A stretch of 64,000 nucleotides of DNA, taken from the NCBI GenBank assembly GCA_025267735.1, contig CM046299.1, forward strand, positions 18,622,232 through 18,686,231. The letters run 5' to 3'. Positions 22,736 to 35,480 of the stretch are shown here, one piece after another. This DNA is from Mactra quadrangularis (lineage: Eukaryota; Mollusca; Bivalvia; Venerida; Mactridae). A program made the position numbers and the translations under genes. Every line of letters begins with the position of its first letter. The first letter of the stretch is position 1. The notes beneath the pieces are model-generated. The model had not been told where the DNA came from. It worked only from the letters and a program-made list of their open reading frames with translations, and did no database searches.

Positions 22736-24300
22736 AGATCGGACCACGAGAGTTGAGAGAGCGGAGTACGGTAATAATCCGGGGATCGTTTTAAACGTGT
22801 TAGTGTCGAGCGATGTGTAAACAACGAAATACTAAAAACAATATTAAAAATATTAAAAACAAATTTAAACTCAATTTATACTTAAAGTATGTTTATGTGC
22901 ATTTGTAGAAATATTTGCGTGGGTTTTCCTGCGTGCACTAATTAGCCCACTTACTAGTCTATGTGCATCACACATTCACGGTAAAAAAGCTTATTAGCTT
23001 GCTCAAATATTATATGATGCCAATCAGAATGTATATTATGTGTGCGTTTTTAATTCAGCTAATCTTTAGACGACAATAATTCGATGTCTGCATACTCACA
23101 TGTACTGGTTTTTGAAGTTCAACATCGCATTCATGCCTGATTGGGTAATTATGAAAGGTCTACTAATTAAGATCTTGTCAGCTACCATGTATCATGCTTG
23201 TGGAATATTGTGCCTATTTGAGACGTTAGTCTATATAGTTGAGCGTCATGTAGGTGTCCTAGGAAATATGCATGATAAAACCAGCTTCCCAAATCACTAT
23301 CTGCATTTTTGCATTGGTTCCAATGTAAAACTGTTCTTTATTCTAGATCCATTTATAATAAGTGACTTGTCATGTCAAATGCACATACATAGTACTGCCA
23401 CTAGAAACCGTTCACATTTACCATGGATATCAAGTCATTCAAGAATAGAATGCTATTACAATACACACGCGATTTTCACGTTACATGTATAAAGACAAAA
23501 ATAACAATAAATAAAGTGACATAACACGATTACATGAAGTCAAACTGCCTAATGCCTATTTCAAACTGTCTGTGTTTGCCTCAGTACGTCACAGTAATTT
23601 GTAGCCGGTGGACGTGGATGATTCGTGAAAATAATCGAGCTACCAGTCACAGTATCTCCACATTAGACACAGGGCCGGTTTACTACGGTTTCATCCTGTG
23701 ATGTTAATGTGGAGATTCCGCACATGTCGGAAGAGCTACGGTGATGCCCCCGTATTTCTCCGAATGAACCGACTTTGGTTATGCTCCCCAATGAATCACG
23801 ATTGTATTTAAGTTTAAACATCACTTGGGACACTCCCAGGAAATCGCCGAAACAACACGGTTTATCCTGATTTAATTCTGTTCTTCACAGCGGCGCTACA
23901 ATTATAGTACAGTTAGCCCCGTGATGTTCCAGGGTTGTACACCGGGACAGTATAAACTATGTAAACATAAAATGTGATGATAAATGGATGGCACTTGCTG
24001 ACAAATTTAGCAACATCGAAAGTTGGAGAAGAACAACAAATGAAAAACCTTAGCACCCTCGTAGCCGTGAGTGTCCGTAAAAGAATAAATAAGAGAAAAC
24101 AAGAAATCTACATCTACTTGATGAAGAATGTAAAAAAATATGGGAATTGCATGATATAAATAATCTAATTAATTGTGATATTCTATTGGGTATCGAATAA
24201 AATGCAAAATTGTTTTATACAAATAATTTTGAGACAACCCCTGTGTTTTATACACTCTCTTTCTCAACCTTCGCTCTCCGACTTCGGTGACACATGTCCA
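22736..24300. other. Block present only in units 2 and 5
   Basis: Starts near gagatcggaccacgagagttg and is matched by 63665-64000, where the window ends. Units 1, 3 and 4 lack it. A 130-codon frame at 23100-23492 shows no recognisable domain and is probably chance. Around 23590-23960 base composition is clearly richer in G+C, with a strong hairpin. Confidence 0.5.
23654..23716. other. Strong hairpin in a GC-richer island
   Basis: Arms atctccacatta + cacagg pair with cctgtg + taatgtggagat (12 and 6 perfect pairs separated by small internal loops) around a ~21-base loop. No known RNA family is recognised. Confidence 0.45.
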
Positions 24301-24581
24301 TTATAAACGTCATCAGTAGTAAAGGAGGTGCAGGTATCCTCTGACGCGGTATTGCATCAATGGTTAAGTTTTGGCATCTCTTCTACACCATATACTCATT
24401 TGTGCCTTTAAGTACTTAATAATCTGTATCATAACGATATTGGATGACAACAAAACCAAATTTTGTGAGTTTTCTTTAAAGACATTTTTTCAAGTTAATT
24501 TGCGATTTGTTCAATGATCAAAGCATATAACTAACGATTAATATTTTGTTGCATTGGTGCCTTTCTAATCGGCATTTTATA

Positions 24582-25526
24582 CTCAACAAAAAATTAAAGG
24601 GGCGGTAATATAAATATTTTAATAGTGTATAAAAACATTTATTTTATTCAAATACCCAAACCATAGTGTAAAGTAATGAGGGAACATCCTATCTGAATGT
24701 GCATTACAGTTAAAACGTTGTAGACAATTTTACAATACAAGTGAAAATTAACCCACGCATAAAATATCCATGTTTTTGCCTAGGTGGTTGGGTTATGCAA
24801 AAAAGAAACGTTTGATGTTTGCGTAAAGTCCTTTTCCAAATCAAAGTAAACAATGTGTATGAGCACCTCTAGCAGTAATAACTTCCCTATGTCGATGTTT
24901 GAAGCTGCAAATGCATTACCAGAAATCTGACTGAGGAATTTAGTTCCATTCGTCTATGAACATGTTTGCTACGTCATCAGAGGTTTCCAGTGTGTTATTT
25001 GGCGCTGTAAAACATCCTAAGAATTTTTATTGGAATGAGATCAGGAGACATTGCCGTTCAGTCCTCACTCACAATTCCCTGCTTCTCAAGGCAATGTTGT
25101 ACAATTCCTCCGCTGTGCGCCGGGCGTGTGCATTTTATTCATGAATATAAAGTTCCCACCAACAGCACCAGTTTAAGGAGGCACATAGGGATGAAGAATC
25201 CCATTACTTAATGTTGCAGACTTTAGAGTTCCATTGCGGACAGCATAAAGTTCCGTGCGACCGCCGTATTACATGCCTTTTCAAAACAGAACCGAACCCT
25301 TACCAAGCATGCAATGCTTTTTCCTACTCAACCATCAAAAAACTTAACTGTTTCATTGACTTAACTGCTTTGTTTCAGACCACCAGGTGCTTTTAATAAT
25401 AAATCATAAAAACCCTATTTTTCAAGGCATTAATTTGTATACATATTTAAATTACAGACTGAACATTTTTCATAATGTAATATTAGTACCGTCATATTAC
25501 TGCCCCTTTAATATTTTTGTTGAGCG
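24582..25526 (-). mobile_element. Tc1/mariner element with decayed transposase (unit 2)
   Basis: Ends ctcaacaaaaaattaaaggg and its inverted copy, flanked by TA (24580-24581, 25527-25528). Unit 3 has the uninterrupted ggcataatatgttgtaaaag. Minus-strand reading shows Tc1 transposase relics in order: NAHARRTAEE (the DN-x-RPH region), MSPDLIPIKILRMF (the SPDLNPIE region, catalytic Glu replaced by Lys) and a C-terminus HRHREVITARGAHTHC. Many stops and frameshifts; inactive. Confidence 0.85.
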
Positions 25527-25528
25527 TA

Positions 25529-27098
25529 TGTTGTAAAAGCTGATTTGGACATTTTGCTAAGTGAATTTATAACGTCAAATAGCAATTGAATATTTCATAT
25601 GCTGTCTGATGGAATATGTAGATAAATTGTTTGATCAGTTCTTTCAATGCTTTGATTTATACGAATGAGACAACTTAACTATAATACATGATATACTGTT
25701 CTTATATCATGATGTTGAAAGATGTATTGGTATCGTCTGCATTTTAAATTCTTTCTTATTTATGTTGGCAAAGTTCCAAACAATTATAAGCTCTAGTTAA
25801 AACATTCTTATTGCGCAGTTTGCTACATTTTCTAGTGCAATTCATTAATGATAATATTCTTCAAGTACTTCGTAGAAAAGGAAAAAACAACTTAGTTCAA
25901 TTGTGCCAACATCTTGAATGCTCTTGAGTTTATCCCTTGCACATGTTTTTTTAAACATGCATTTCCGTTTCATATCATTGAACTCTTATAAACAAAGTCT
26001 GGTTTCAAAACTAAGACGTAGTTGTTAAAACAACAGCCACTTAGAAATTTAGCAATTATGTTTTTCACTCTATTAAGGTATATTCTTTCTAATCTATTTC
26101 ATTCCGAAATCCAGAGAATACTTAAGCTTAAACTGGGAGATTCCAGCCTTCTTAACTCAAATAAAAGTTCAATAAACCCAGAGACATGGTTATCTGTGTC
26201 TCTGATAAACTGTACAATTAATGCGTAACCGTATCTACACTACCATGGTTTGAAACAACGAATAATAAATTGTATAAATAAATGGGTGTCCGGATACCTT
26301 AATGTAACAATTATATAACTAGGTTAGTTGAACACTTGTGCAACCTGACACTGGGACAAACAACATTTCCAAAAACAGATAACTTGTTTCTTGAAATCGT
26401 TGGTTAATGTATAATGAACTTTAGATGAACTATGTTTCACTTCAAGGGCCGTTCAAAATGTACCGTAAAAGTAAAACTTTAATATTCATAATCTACACAA
26501 ACTGTATCGGGTTATTTTTTACAAATTTATACTGTTGAAATAACGCTGTGATTGTGATAAGATGAAAAAGTTCTCCTCTACTTCGGAGTTCAGCCGCGGC
26601 TGCCGCCCAGCAGTAAAGACTTAATTCCTAATCCGGAGATCATCAAATTATATCCTATGCTGATAAAATCTTATATTTATTAATGTTTTCCTCCGTAAAG
26701 ATGTTAGCTCTTGTTGAACGGAAATCAAATACTGATAAAGAGAGGTGTCCAGAAAATCTGGTTAGTTGAGACCTACGATAGACATTACCTGATATAAAGT
26801 GTTGATAATCCATGAACAATCTAATAAGAATCTTATATGAAAAGTTAATGGTTTGTATATTCCTTTTTTGTACATTTATGATTATTGTTTATATATCTGT
26901 ATTTGTATTGTCACTTAACTGGTAATTAATAATACATCATAGTTTAACAGTAAAAATAAATTCGTAGAAAGTCAGCGAATCATGACTTCATCTACATTCT
27001 ATTTATATCGTAAAACTAAAATTATTCCTTTTCTCTGGAACTCAAGTTCCGGCTACTTTTTGAGAGTCCCTCATACCCCTAGTGTGACTTTCATTGCG
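25529..27098. other. Upstream flank of gene B2
   Basis: Near-identical to 37700-39060 of unit 3. No gene recognised. It carries the conserved hairpin at 26180-26203. Confidence 0.6.
26180..26203. promoter_or_regulatory. Conserved hairpin upstream of B2
   Basis: agagacatgg-ttat-ctgtgtctct, counterpart of 4327-4350. Two changes give one weakened and one mismatched pair, so the stem is less perfect here. Confidence 0.35.
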
Positions 27099-27202
27099 TA
27101 TTTAATGTGAAGATTAGAGATCGCAGTATCACAACTGTTTAAACATTTAAGTGAAAGGTTTGGAATAACTCAGCATACAGTAAACACCACTTACATCAGT
27201 CG
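27099..27202 (+). promoter_or_regulatory. TATA-like box and non-coding exon 1 of gene B2
   Basis: The box reads TATTTAA (27099-27105), weaker than the TATATAA of A-type genes. The leader ends catcagtcg before donor GTAAGT at 27203. The acceptor is at 30570. Confidence 0.55.
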
Positions 27203-30200
27203 GTAAGTTTGTTTCTTAAATTATCAATTTTTAATATTATTATTCTATAGTTTTATTTAGAAAATGTACTGATTTTGTTTTTTAGTTTACTTTTCTACTT
27301 TTCGTATTTTTTATTTTGAAAGCTTATTTCTATTCAGCAATGTTTCTCCGGGTAACATCTATTTGTTCATAGATCGTTTTTGTTGGATTTACATTACTAT
27401 ATTATATAACAATATATCACGAGCAGCAGTCAGTCAACCTATGCCATTCCTTGGACGACATATCTAGATTAAGCTGTTAAATTAATTTCGTCAGTGATTG
27501 GCAACCTCCTGACATAATTCAGTTGATAAAAACATTTAAAACGATATCTGTCAAGTACCTTAATTTGTTCAGAAAACGGCTCTTAACATTTTAATACAAA
27601 GAGACGTTGATTATGAGAAATATTTGATTAAGTCAGGAAAATGCATTTAAAACAGATTTTATATATAATAAATCACCATTTGTCGTATCTTAACATGCAC
27701 TGCAATCTCTTAATCAGAACACTATGTTCAAACTTTAAATTGTTCCTAAAATATTTTGGGAGTTTAAGAAAAGTTAATGTTCAGGTTGCAATCAGTGAAC
27801 AAGAAGCTTTAAACTGTTTGTATTTTAGAAAAAATAAATGTCTTATATCTGCAGCACATCTCCTATTAGAGATATACACACAATACTAAGATTATACTAG
27901 TTTGAAAATTGAAAAACAATGAAAATTGATCGTTTCATAGTACATGAAATAATTTTACGAGTCATTTTAAAGATTTAAGTTATCTTCATGGAATATTAAT
28001 TTGATGAGCTATTATTTATTATGAATTTCTTGGCAGAAGATATATTTACAATGTATTATTTGAAATGGGAGGTTACAACTAATCAAATTTATGTTTAGTC
28101 TCAAGGCAATAATTGATTTCACATTTTAATTGTATAAAATTTCTCTGATTGGGTGCTTTTAGATGCTATTACTTACACTGTCAGCGTTTGTGTCGGTGTT
28201 ACTTGTGGTACAAGTCTTTTGTCTTCAACACTATCCAATATATTGTAGTGGAAGTTTATTAGTATAATTATTCATTGCCACTATATGAATCTTTTAATAT
28301 GGTGAATAGACGTAACTCTGGATTTCATTTGCGAGAATTTTACGCCTTTTGTATTCTAAAATAGCAGAAGTTTCACTTTAATGAATTATCTAATGCTTAT
28401 TAAATGAAAGTTTTTAAGCTTATTTGTCAGCAATAAATCTACACATCTGTAAAGGAACGTAACTCTAGTTGAATTTTTCAGAGTTACTCTCCCTCAAAAC
28501 TTTAATATTAAAGGCGATTTTATCAAATTAAAATATTTCTAGTACTTATCAAGTATATTAAAGTATATGTTAATATTATTGGTCGTCCACACTACATTTT
28601 CACGACTGGAGGGGCATTACTATGTCTCTATTTTTGTTTTAGTTATACCCTTTTAACTTTTCAACAATTAAGGTTAAAGTATTTCTAAATGAAATATCTT
28701 GAAAAATAATTAGGATTTTGACCGAAAGTTGAGAAGATAATTGATCAGTTCTACCTACATGTAAATTATTATGAGTGAGCTAAATCTCTGGAACAATTAT
28801 TTTTAACTATACCGCTTTATCATACCAAATGTAGTATTGAGTCGTTTTATACTTAGAATATCATTGGTATACTTACAGAGGTATTAAGTGGTAGTTGATA
28901 GGCTTATTTATTTATCCTAAAGTGACTCAAATATAAAGGAATGTCACTCTAGATGTATTATTTTGGAGTAATTCCCATTTATTTCTTTAAATATGCCTTA
29001 CTTACTTATTATTTTACTGACTGAATTACCATTGGGAACCTTAATCTTGTCTTGAAAGCATTGTGCCCTAAGATAAGCCTAGTCATTAAAAAAACAAATG
29101 AAAAGTAAAGCACATTGTCATTGGACTGCTCTTGTTTAATTCATTTACACAAAAATAGGAATTTAATAGTTATCATGTTGATTATTTTGAGAAATCAATA
29201 ATTCTAATTATCCCTAATTTGAAATTGTTTTGAGCTGAATTCGGAAGTATCTTATATAAATGTTTACTCACAAAAATTGATATAAGTCAATCAGCGTATA
29301 AAATAGCTGTTATTCTTGGTTTTTTTCTGAAAGAGTCCGCATTTACAGTGACTTTAATGCTTTCTTAACCATCTGATCTCCTTCGCACAAAAAACGTTTG
29401 TGTCATTTCACTCGGTTTTTGTGCGAAATTTTAGAATTTATGATAATAAATTTTGGGAGGAGGAAAGAAAAAATGTGCGTTATTTGATGTCATTCCATTA
29501 TTTGCCTTGAAAAAGAAATTGGCAAAAATATGTTTTCAACTAAAATAAATTATAAGCAATAGGATTGTGTCATCATGTAGCTACAATTATACATACATGT
29601 TTTGTGCTAAATATTTGATATAAACATTATATTTATATTACCTCTCATGATTTGTTAAAATTCATTATGATTCGGCGCAAAATTATATGAGTGGTAAAAT
29701 TGTAAAATCATTTTGTTTTATTATAAATATAATAATGTCAAAATGACGTCATACTTTAGAAAAAAATACGCCATACGCCATTACGCTTTGTATTTGTATA
29801 TAAATCGAATTATCACTATTATTCTCTATACTTGAACATGAAAATTGTACATACTACAATTTTGTGGAAAGTACTAATTAACTTCAAATCTGAAATCAAG
29901 AAATTGACATTGTAAATTGTGGCTATGCGAAATAACCAAAGTACTTATCGGAGGCATTCGGAACTTATATGTTTTGACAAAAATCTGTGTGTATACTACA
30001 AGAACGATTTTTCATAACCGTTACGTGCTTCGCCTCGCGTAGGTAGTAAAATCCCAAGCCGCCTGGGTAGACCTACAAGACTCCTTCCGAGATTATTCAT
30101 TCATGAATGGTCGAGGTGTTCCGAATGTTATTTTCTGTTGCGTTCTGTTATCGGACGTTGTAGTAAAATGCTGATAATGACACTTCACACTAGTGAAATA

Positions 30201-30570
30201 TCTAAAACATGCGCGGTTCAATCAGAAGTTTGTGGGTTTTGCAGAAGTGTGTGGTTAATCGTTTGACCCTTATTTCCAATCGGTGGTAATAGATTAATAG
30301 TCGGTTTCATTCTACATGTACTTTTAAAAACATATTCACGTTTAAATTTCCATTCTCTAGGGCTGTGCTTATAATAATATAGCCCCTGTATTGCACATGA
30401 CATTTTACAGTTAATGGACTGGGTTGGTTTTGTTTATGAGTGCCAACGCAATTTGCAGAAACTACTGATTGTTAACTTGATATGACCATAAACTGATTTT
30501 CAACCAAAATTGATTAAATTACTTATATTAACTACTTAAATCATAAACATGTATATTTATTCTCTTCCAG
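27203..30570 (+). other. Intron 1 of B2
   Basis: 3.4 kb intron, largely co-linear with intron 1 of B3 (39165-42783). Relative to B3 about 0.2 kb is missing after tacatga near 27948. A 82-codon frame at 27641-27889 has no recognisable motif. No mobile element recognised. Confidence 0.5.
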
Positions 30571-30588
30571 CATCACAAGGCAGAGAAA

Positions 30589-30705
30589 ATGGAAAACGTA
30601 CTTGTTGCTATTATTTTGGTTGCTATGACATTAAATTTTGTGAATGGTAATCGTATAGCGGTACTAGAGCAAAAACTTATAGTGATGGAGAGGTCGTTAC
30701 ATCGG
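30589..30705 (+). CDS. Gene B2 exon 2: signal peptide
   Basis: Exon begins at 30571 after tctcttccag. ATG at 30589 starts MENVLVAIILVAMTLNFVNG, a signal peptide with probable cleavage after NG; the mature chain starts NRIAVLEQK. It ends at 30705 (atcgg|gtaaac) after 39 codons in phase 0. Unlike the A-type genes, the reading frame remains open across most of the following intron (to 30918), so an intron-retained 109-aa product is possible. Confidence 0.85.
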
Positions 30706-31137
30706 GTAAACCTGGTTTACATTTTTACATTAATTATAAAGTTCTGTGATTATAAAGATGTTTTGTTTGCTTTAAAACATTTCGTTAAATACCATTCTTC
30801 AAATGAAACACATTCCTTTATTTTATATGTTGAAAATTATAACATACTATTCAAGCTGGTTACAGACGTTTTCAACATGGGCCTAAATGGCCACTTAGAC
30901 ACCACAGTCTCTCTATAAAAATTATTTCATAGGAAATAAACTAAGTATTTAAACTGATAGTAACTGCTGTATTTTTATATATATTAATATAAGGTATGAA
31001 TTGGTTCTGACAATTTAATATATTTAAAAGTACACAAGTAAGTTAAAACATGATTTTGTCATAAACGTATCCACTGCCTGTGCATCATCTATACAAGTTT
31101 TACTATTTATACATGTCAAGTTTTTATCTATTTTCAG

Positions 31138-32391
31138 GACATGATCATGATAAGAAACAGTATCCAGTCAATAAGTGACAAACTGGACAAAGTTGTCAAT
31201 CCTGATATGCCATTATTGCAACAAGAATTAGACAAACAGACGTTAACATCCGACGATAACGTACGACCTGAACAAATACCTTTAAACACTCATAACATAC
31301 AAACTGAAATAAGACGATTTAGAAGAGCATTTACAGCTCTTAAAAACGACTTCAAATCTAACGTAGAATTAGAACAAAACAAATTAGAAAATTCTGTGAC
31401 CTATACGAGAGACAAAATAGACCAAACTCTACAGAAAGTTACTGACAAAGCACTGGCAATGACGACCGACATACATTTTAATGTATTGACATTTATCAAT
31501 GAAACTAACAATAGGACATTATCGTTAGTTGAGACAGCGACGAATGAAAGACGTGAACTGTCTGACAAAATAAAAAACGAAATAATAAGTTTTAAAACAA
31601 ACCAAGAACTAGAACAGAACAAAACATTACAGGAATTTATTGATAACGTACGGACAATGACAACTGATATTAGTTTTAATATTTCTGCTTTTATAAATAA
31701 AGCTAACAATAGGACAATATCGTTGGTTGAGACAGCAACAGATAAAAGACATGCTCTGGTTGAAGATATTAAAAATATTACAGAAAAGTTTGACGCGACC
31801 GAAGACTATACCGTACGAAATTATGAACTCAACAAAGATATATTGAGTTCTGTGCAAACTTTGAAAGTAAATCATGAGATATCTTTGCTGCTAGGTGGAG
31901 ACCTTTCTAAACAACATATACAATCACTTTATAAACACATACATTCAATTTATCATAGAGCTAATTGTTCTGATGAAGTGAATACATGTGGTGAACTAAA
32001 CGAATTCTTAACTTCATATGATGATATCATAACCTATCTTATAACAAAACTTGAAAATGTTCGTCTTGGGGATTATACAATCAATAAAACATTAAATACT
32101 GTTAGAGGTAGAGTAGAAGTTTACTATAATGATACATGGGGAACTGTTTGTGATGATGCCTTTTCAAATACTGGAGCAGAAGTTGTTTGTAGACAACTAG
32201 GACTAACTGGTGGTACTCCAATACCACCGTTTGGTTCTGGCGTTGATCCAATTTGGTTAGATGATGTTCAATGTAAAGGTAGAGAGTCAAGTATATTTCA
32301 ATGTCCAAGACTTGATCCAATTGGTCATCATAACTGTGGTCACCATGAAGATGTAGGTGTAGTGTGTACCATACCTGATAATTTATATTAA
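31138..32391 (+). CDS. Gene B2 exon 3: coiled-coil stalk and SRCR domain
   Basis: Follows acceptor ctattttcag; spliced protein 456 aa, predicted secreted. The helical stalk carries both 66-residue repeats (FINETNNRTLSLVET and FINKANNRTISLVET), several N-glycosylation sequons and the C-x6-C pair (NCSDEVNTC). The SRCR domain (about 347-450) has cysteines at 377, 390, 418, 428, 439 and 449. The variable loops read TPIPPFGSGVDPIW and PRLDPIGHHNC. The C-terminus is shortened: TIPDNLY and stop instead of the TIPDDLKSLYQD of its sisters. The stop TAA overlaps an AATAAA (32390-32395). Similarity to the other units ends here, so the duplication breakpoint lies within the last codons. Confidence 0.9.
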   Translation, partial: DMIMIRNSIQSISDKLDKVVNPDMPLLQQELDKQTLTSDDNVRPEQIPLNTHNIQTEIRRFRRAFTALKNDFKSNVELEQNKLENSVTYTRDKIDQTLQKVTDKALAMTTDIHFNVLTFINETNNRTLSLVETATNERRELSDKIKNEIISFKTNQELEQNKTLQEFIDNVRTMTTDISFNISAFINKANNRTISLVETATDKRHALVEDIKNITEKFDATEDYTVRNYELNKDILSSVQTLKVNHEISLLLGGDLSKQHIQSLYKHIHSIYHRANCSDEVNTCGELNEFLTSYDDIITYLITKLENVRLGDYTINKTLNTVRGRVEVYYNDTWGTVCDDAFSNTGAEVVCRQLGLTGGTPIPPFGSGVDPIWLDDVQCKGRESSIFQCPRLDPIGHHNCGHHEDVGVVCTIPDNLY

Positions 32392-33442
32392 TAAATACTA
32401 CTGACAATTTATTCTAGGTATTGTGTGATATCTGGATATAAAACTTTAGAAAATGCAATGATTATTATGATATAAAATGTTTTGTTACTTACCGAAATAC
32501 ATTTTTGACTTTTTATACCAGATTATTTTACATACATTAACCTGTGTTATATCTTATCTTACGCAAGTGGAGCCATATAATATATCTGTATCTGAACGAA
32601 ACATTTAAAGTGTATACGTCTAAAAAATGAAGAGCTACTTCTTTTTCTCGTTCGATTGACAAATAACAGTGTACTATTAGTGTATCGTGTTTAAAATCAA
32701 TCATCAACGAGTTTTGCATATGGCAATATATTGCAACAGGGTTTTTACTGTACTGTTACACCCCTGGTAGTAAACATTTAGAAAGCTTGCTCTTGGAAGT
32801 TAATTCACATAGAATAACTTAATGTACACTGTACAAGTATAGCCCATGTATTCTGATTATTTCCTTTCCCTACTTTCATTTGAGTCATGAAGTAAACTGT
32901 GTAATCAGGATTTTGTTTCGACAACATATTTTGTAAATATATTGTTATTGCCTGCCGAAATTAGCAAGTAATATTATTAAGCGAACTTCAACAAAATGCA
33001 ATTACTTTTGAAGTTGCTTATCCAAACTATGTATATTCACACAAGTTCATTATATAGTGTTGTTTAAACTATTATAATAAATGACAAAATTAATTCATAG
33101 TTGGACTTATTTTCTGTCAACCTTATTATATCATTTTTAACCAGAACATGTTTTTCAATAGCTTAAGCTGGTTAGATTCCAGTAGTTGTGCATACAATAT
33201 TTCAGACACTAAGAGCTTTGGTTCGAAAGAAATAAAACCAATGTTGAAATATTTAAAAAATGGTTCATAAGTGATCGGTCCCTAACTAACAAATGCACTA
33301 AATTTACACAGATCTATGAATATACACGGTGTACTCAGTGGTTTAAGGCGATGTGACTTTGTGTCATATAGTTGATATTCAAACATTTTCTTATATACGA
33401 TAATGTTCTAACAAACCAATATTCTAAATATCTTAAATATAA
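32392..33442. other. Unit-2-specific 3' region, no gene seen
   Basis: AT-rich sequence not matching the 3' flanks of A1, B3 or A4. Short frames show no recognisable motif. Confidence 0.5.
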
Positions 33443-35003
33443 GTGACCATGGTAGCTACACATTTAAGTACCTGCATACATTTGCAAGTATCAGACTAGT
33501 AAAATTGTAACCACTCGAGCAAGTACCTGCATGTGACTACTATACTTGGTAGCCACATCTTCAAATACCTATTTGAAAATTGAAACAACACATATAAGTA
33601 CCTAAAAAGACTAGATATGATTGTAACCACGCATAAATTACCTTAATGCCAATAGTGATCATTGAAGCCACACAACCATAAAACTTGTTTGTGACAAGTG
33701 GACAATGTAACGACACAAACAAGTACCTGTATGTGACCAGTAATAACTGTTGCAGCCCGTATAAGTACCTGTATGTGACAAGTATTTGAGTAATAATTGT
33801 TGTAGCACGTACAAGTACCTGCATGTGAAAGTAATAATTGTTGCAGCACGTACAAGTACCTGTATGTGACTAGTAATAATTGTTGCAGCACATACACGTA
33901 CCTGTATGTGACAAGTAATAATTGTTGCAGCACGTACAAGTACCTGTATGTGACAAGTATTTGAGTAATAATTGTTGTGGCAAGTAGAAGTACCTGCATG
34001 TGAAAGTAATAATTGTTGCAGCACGTACAAGTACCTGTATGTGACAAGTAATAATTGTTGCAGCACGTACAAGTACCTGTATGTGACAAGTAATAATTGT
34101 TTTAGCACGCACAAGTACCTGCATGTGAAAGTAATAATTGTTGCAGCACGTACAAGTACCTGTATGTGACAAGTAATAATTGTTGCAGCACGTACAAGTA
34201 CCTGTATGTGACAAGTAATAATTGTTTTAGCACGCACAAGTACCTGCATGTGACAAGTAATAATTGTTGCAGCACGTATAAGTACCACTTTTTGACAAAT
34301 GAAAATTAAAACCACCAAACACGTATAGCAGAAAACGACTAGTAATCATTGTTTCCACCCATACAAGTATCTGTAGAGGCTAGTGAACATTATAACCTCA
34401 AGAACAAGTACCCGTGTCTATGATCTAATGTGGCTAATGATCTTTGAAGCCACACATATAAATACCTGTTTGTGACTAATGATCATTGTAGTCACATCTA
34501 CAAGTACCTGTATGTGACTTATAATCATTGTTGACACACCTACAAATACCTGTGTGCGACCAGTGATCATTGTAGTCACACATATAAATACCTGTATGTG
34601 ACTAGTTATCATTGTACCTGCATGTTACTAGTGATCATTTTACCCACACGCACAAGTACCTGTTCGAGACCAGCGATCATTGTAGCCACACACGCAAAGT
34701 AATTTTTTGAGACTAGTGATCATTGTAACGACACCTACAGGGACCTAAATGAGCAAAGTAATCATTGTAATGACACCTACAAGTTCCTGTATGAGCAAAG
34801 TAATCAGTGTTACGACATCTACAAGTACCTAAGTGGGACTTATCATCATAGTAACCACACCTACAGGTTCCTGTATGAGATTAATGATCATAGAAACCAC
34901 GCCTATATGAACCGGTATGTGACTAGTGATAATAGTTGTCCAACCCTACAAGAGCCTGTCTGTGCATAAGGGTCAATATAGTGACACAAACAAGTACATG
35001 TAT
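33443..35003. repeat. 42-bp minisatellite array
   Basis: The core (about 33710-34290) repeats caagtacctgtatgtgacaa-gtaataattgttgcagcacgta, 42 bases, with 40- and 49-base variants. Flanks (to 33443 and 35003) are older copies where the spacer reads gatcattgtagccacac. Because 42 is divisible by three and the unit lacks stops in several frames, long open frames appear on both strands (up to 219 codons on the minus strand); these are repeat artefacts rather than genes. Confidence 0.9.
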
Positions 35004-35480
35004 TTGAATTAATACGTATCATTACACAACATAAAATAAACTTGAGTTTTGAATGAAAGCATACAAGTCTATTACTCAAAAGAGATACGTTGGAACACAA
35101 TATATGTTATGTGCATTCTGTTTGTAATGTATATAGAGTCTGTTATAATTCGTCTGTTATTAAGTCCCTTCAAAGCATCTTAACTATTATAACATAAATA
35201 TATCAGACTAAGCAGTTTGGTAAGAACATGATATGCCTATATCCGTGTTTAGTAATATTGAGTACAATTTCACAATTACCAACAAGATAAGCACCACAAG
35301 AAATAGTTTTACATCAAAAAGAGAAACTGTAAAATACGGTCATTATGTCATATAAAGTTTAGAAAATATTTCTTTTCTTAGCTCTAGACTATTGGTATTA
35401 CAGTCAGCAACAATGCATATATAAAAATATATATTATGCCTACTCTCGAATTAGATAACATTTCAGACCATAATCAAAGT
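35004..35480. other. Spacer between minisatellite and unit 3
   Basis: AT-rich; nothing recognised. Confidence 0.4.

Larger units (their letters stand above)
20639..35480. repeat. Segmental duplication unit 2 (carries gene B2)
   Basis: Begins with the same left-edge sequence as unit 1. It has a single copy of the ~1.04 kb module, an extra 1.6 kb block shared only with unit 5, and a B-type gene nearly identical in flanks and introns to unit 3. Right of the gene, the usual 3' flank is missing and is replaced by unrelated sequence and a minisatellite. The right boundary is approximate. Confidence 0.75.

Noticed and set aside
23100..23492. 130-codon ORF in the unit 2/5-specific block
   Set aside because: No recognisable domain, AT-driven composition, no splice or promoter context.
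33643..34318. Long minus-strand open frames (114-219 codons) rich in repeated SHTGTCTCCNNYY-like blocks
   Set aside because: They are several overlapping frames of a 42-bp minisatellite, equally open in more than one frame, without a start context or splice signals.
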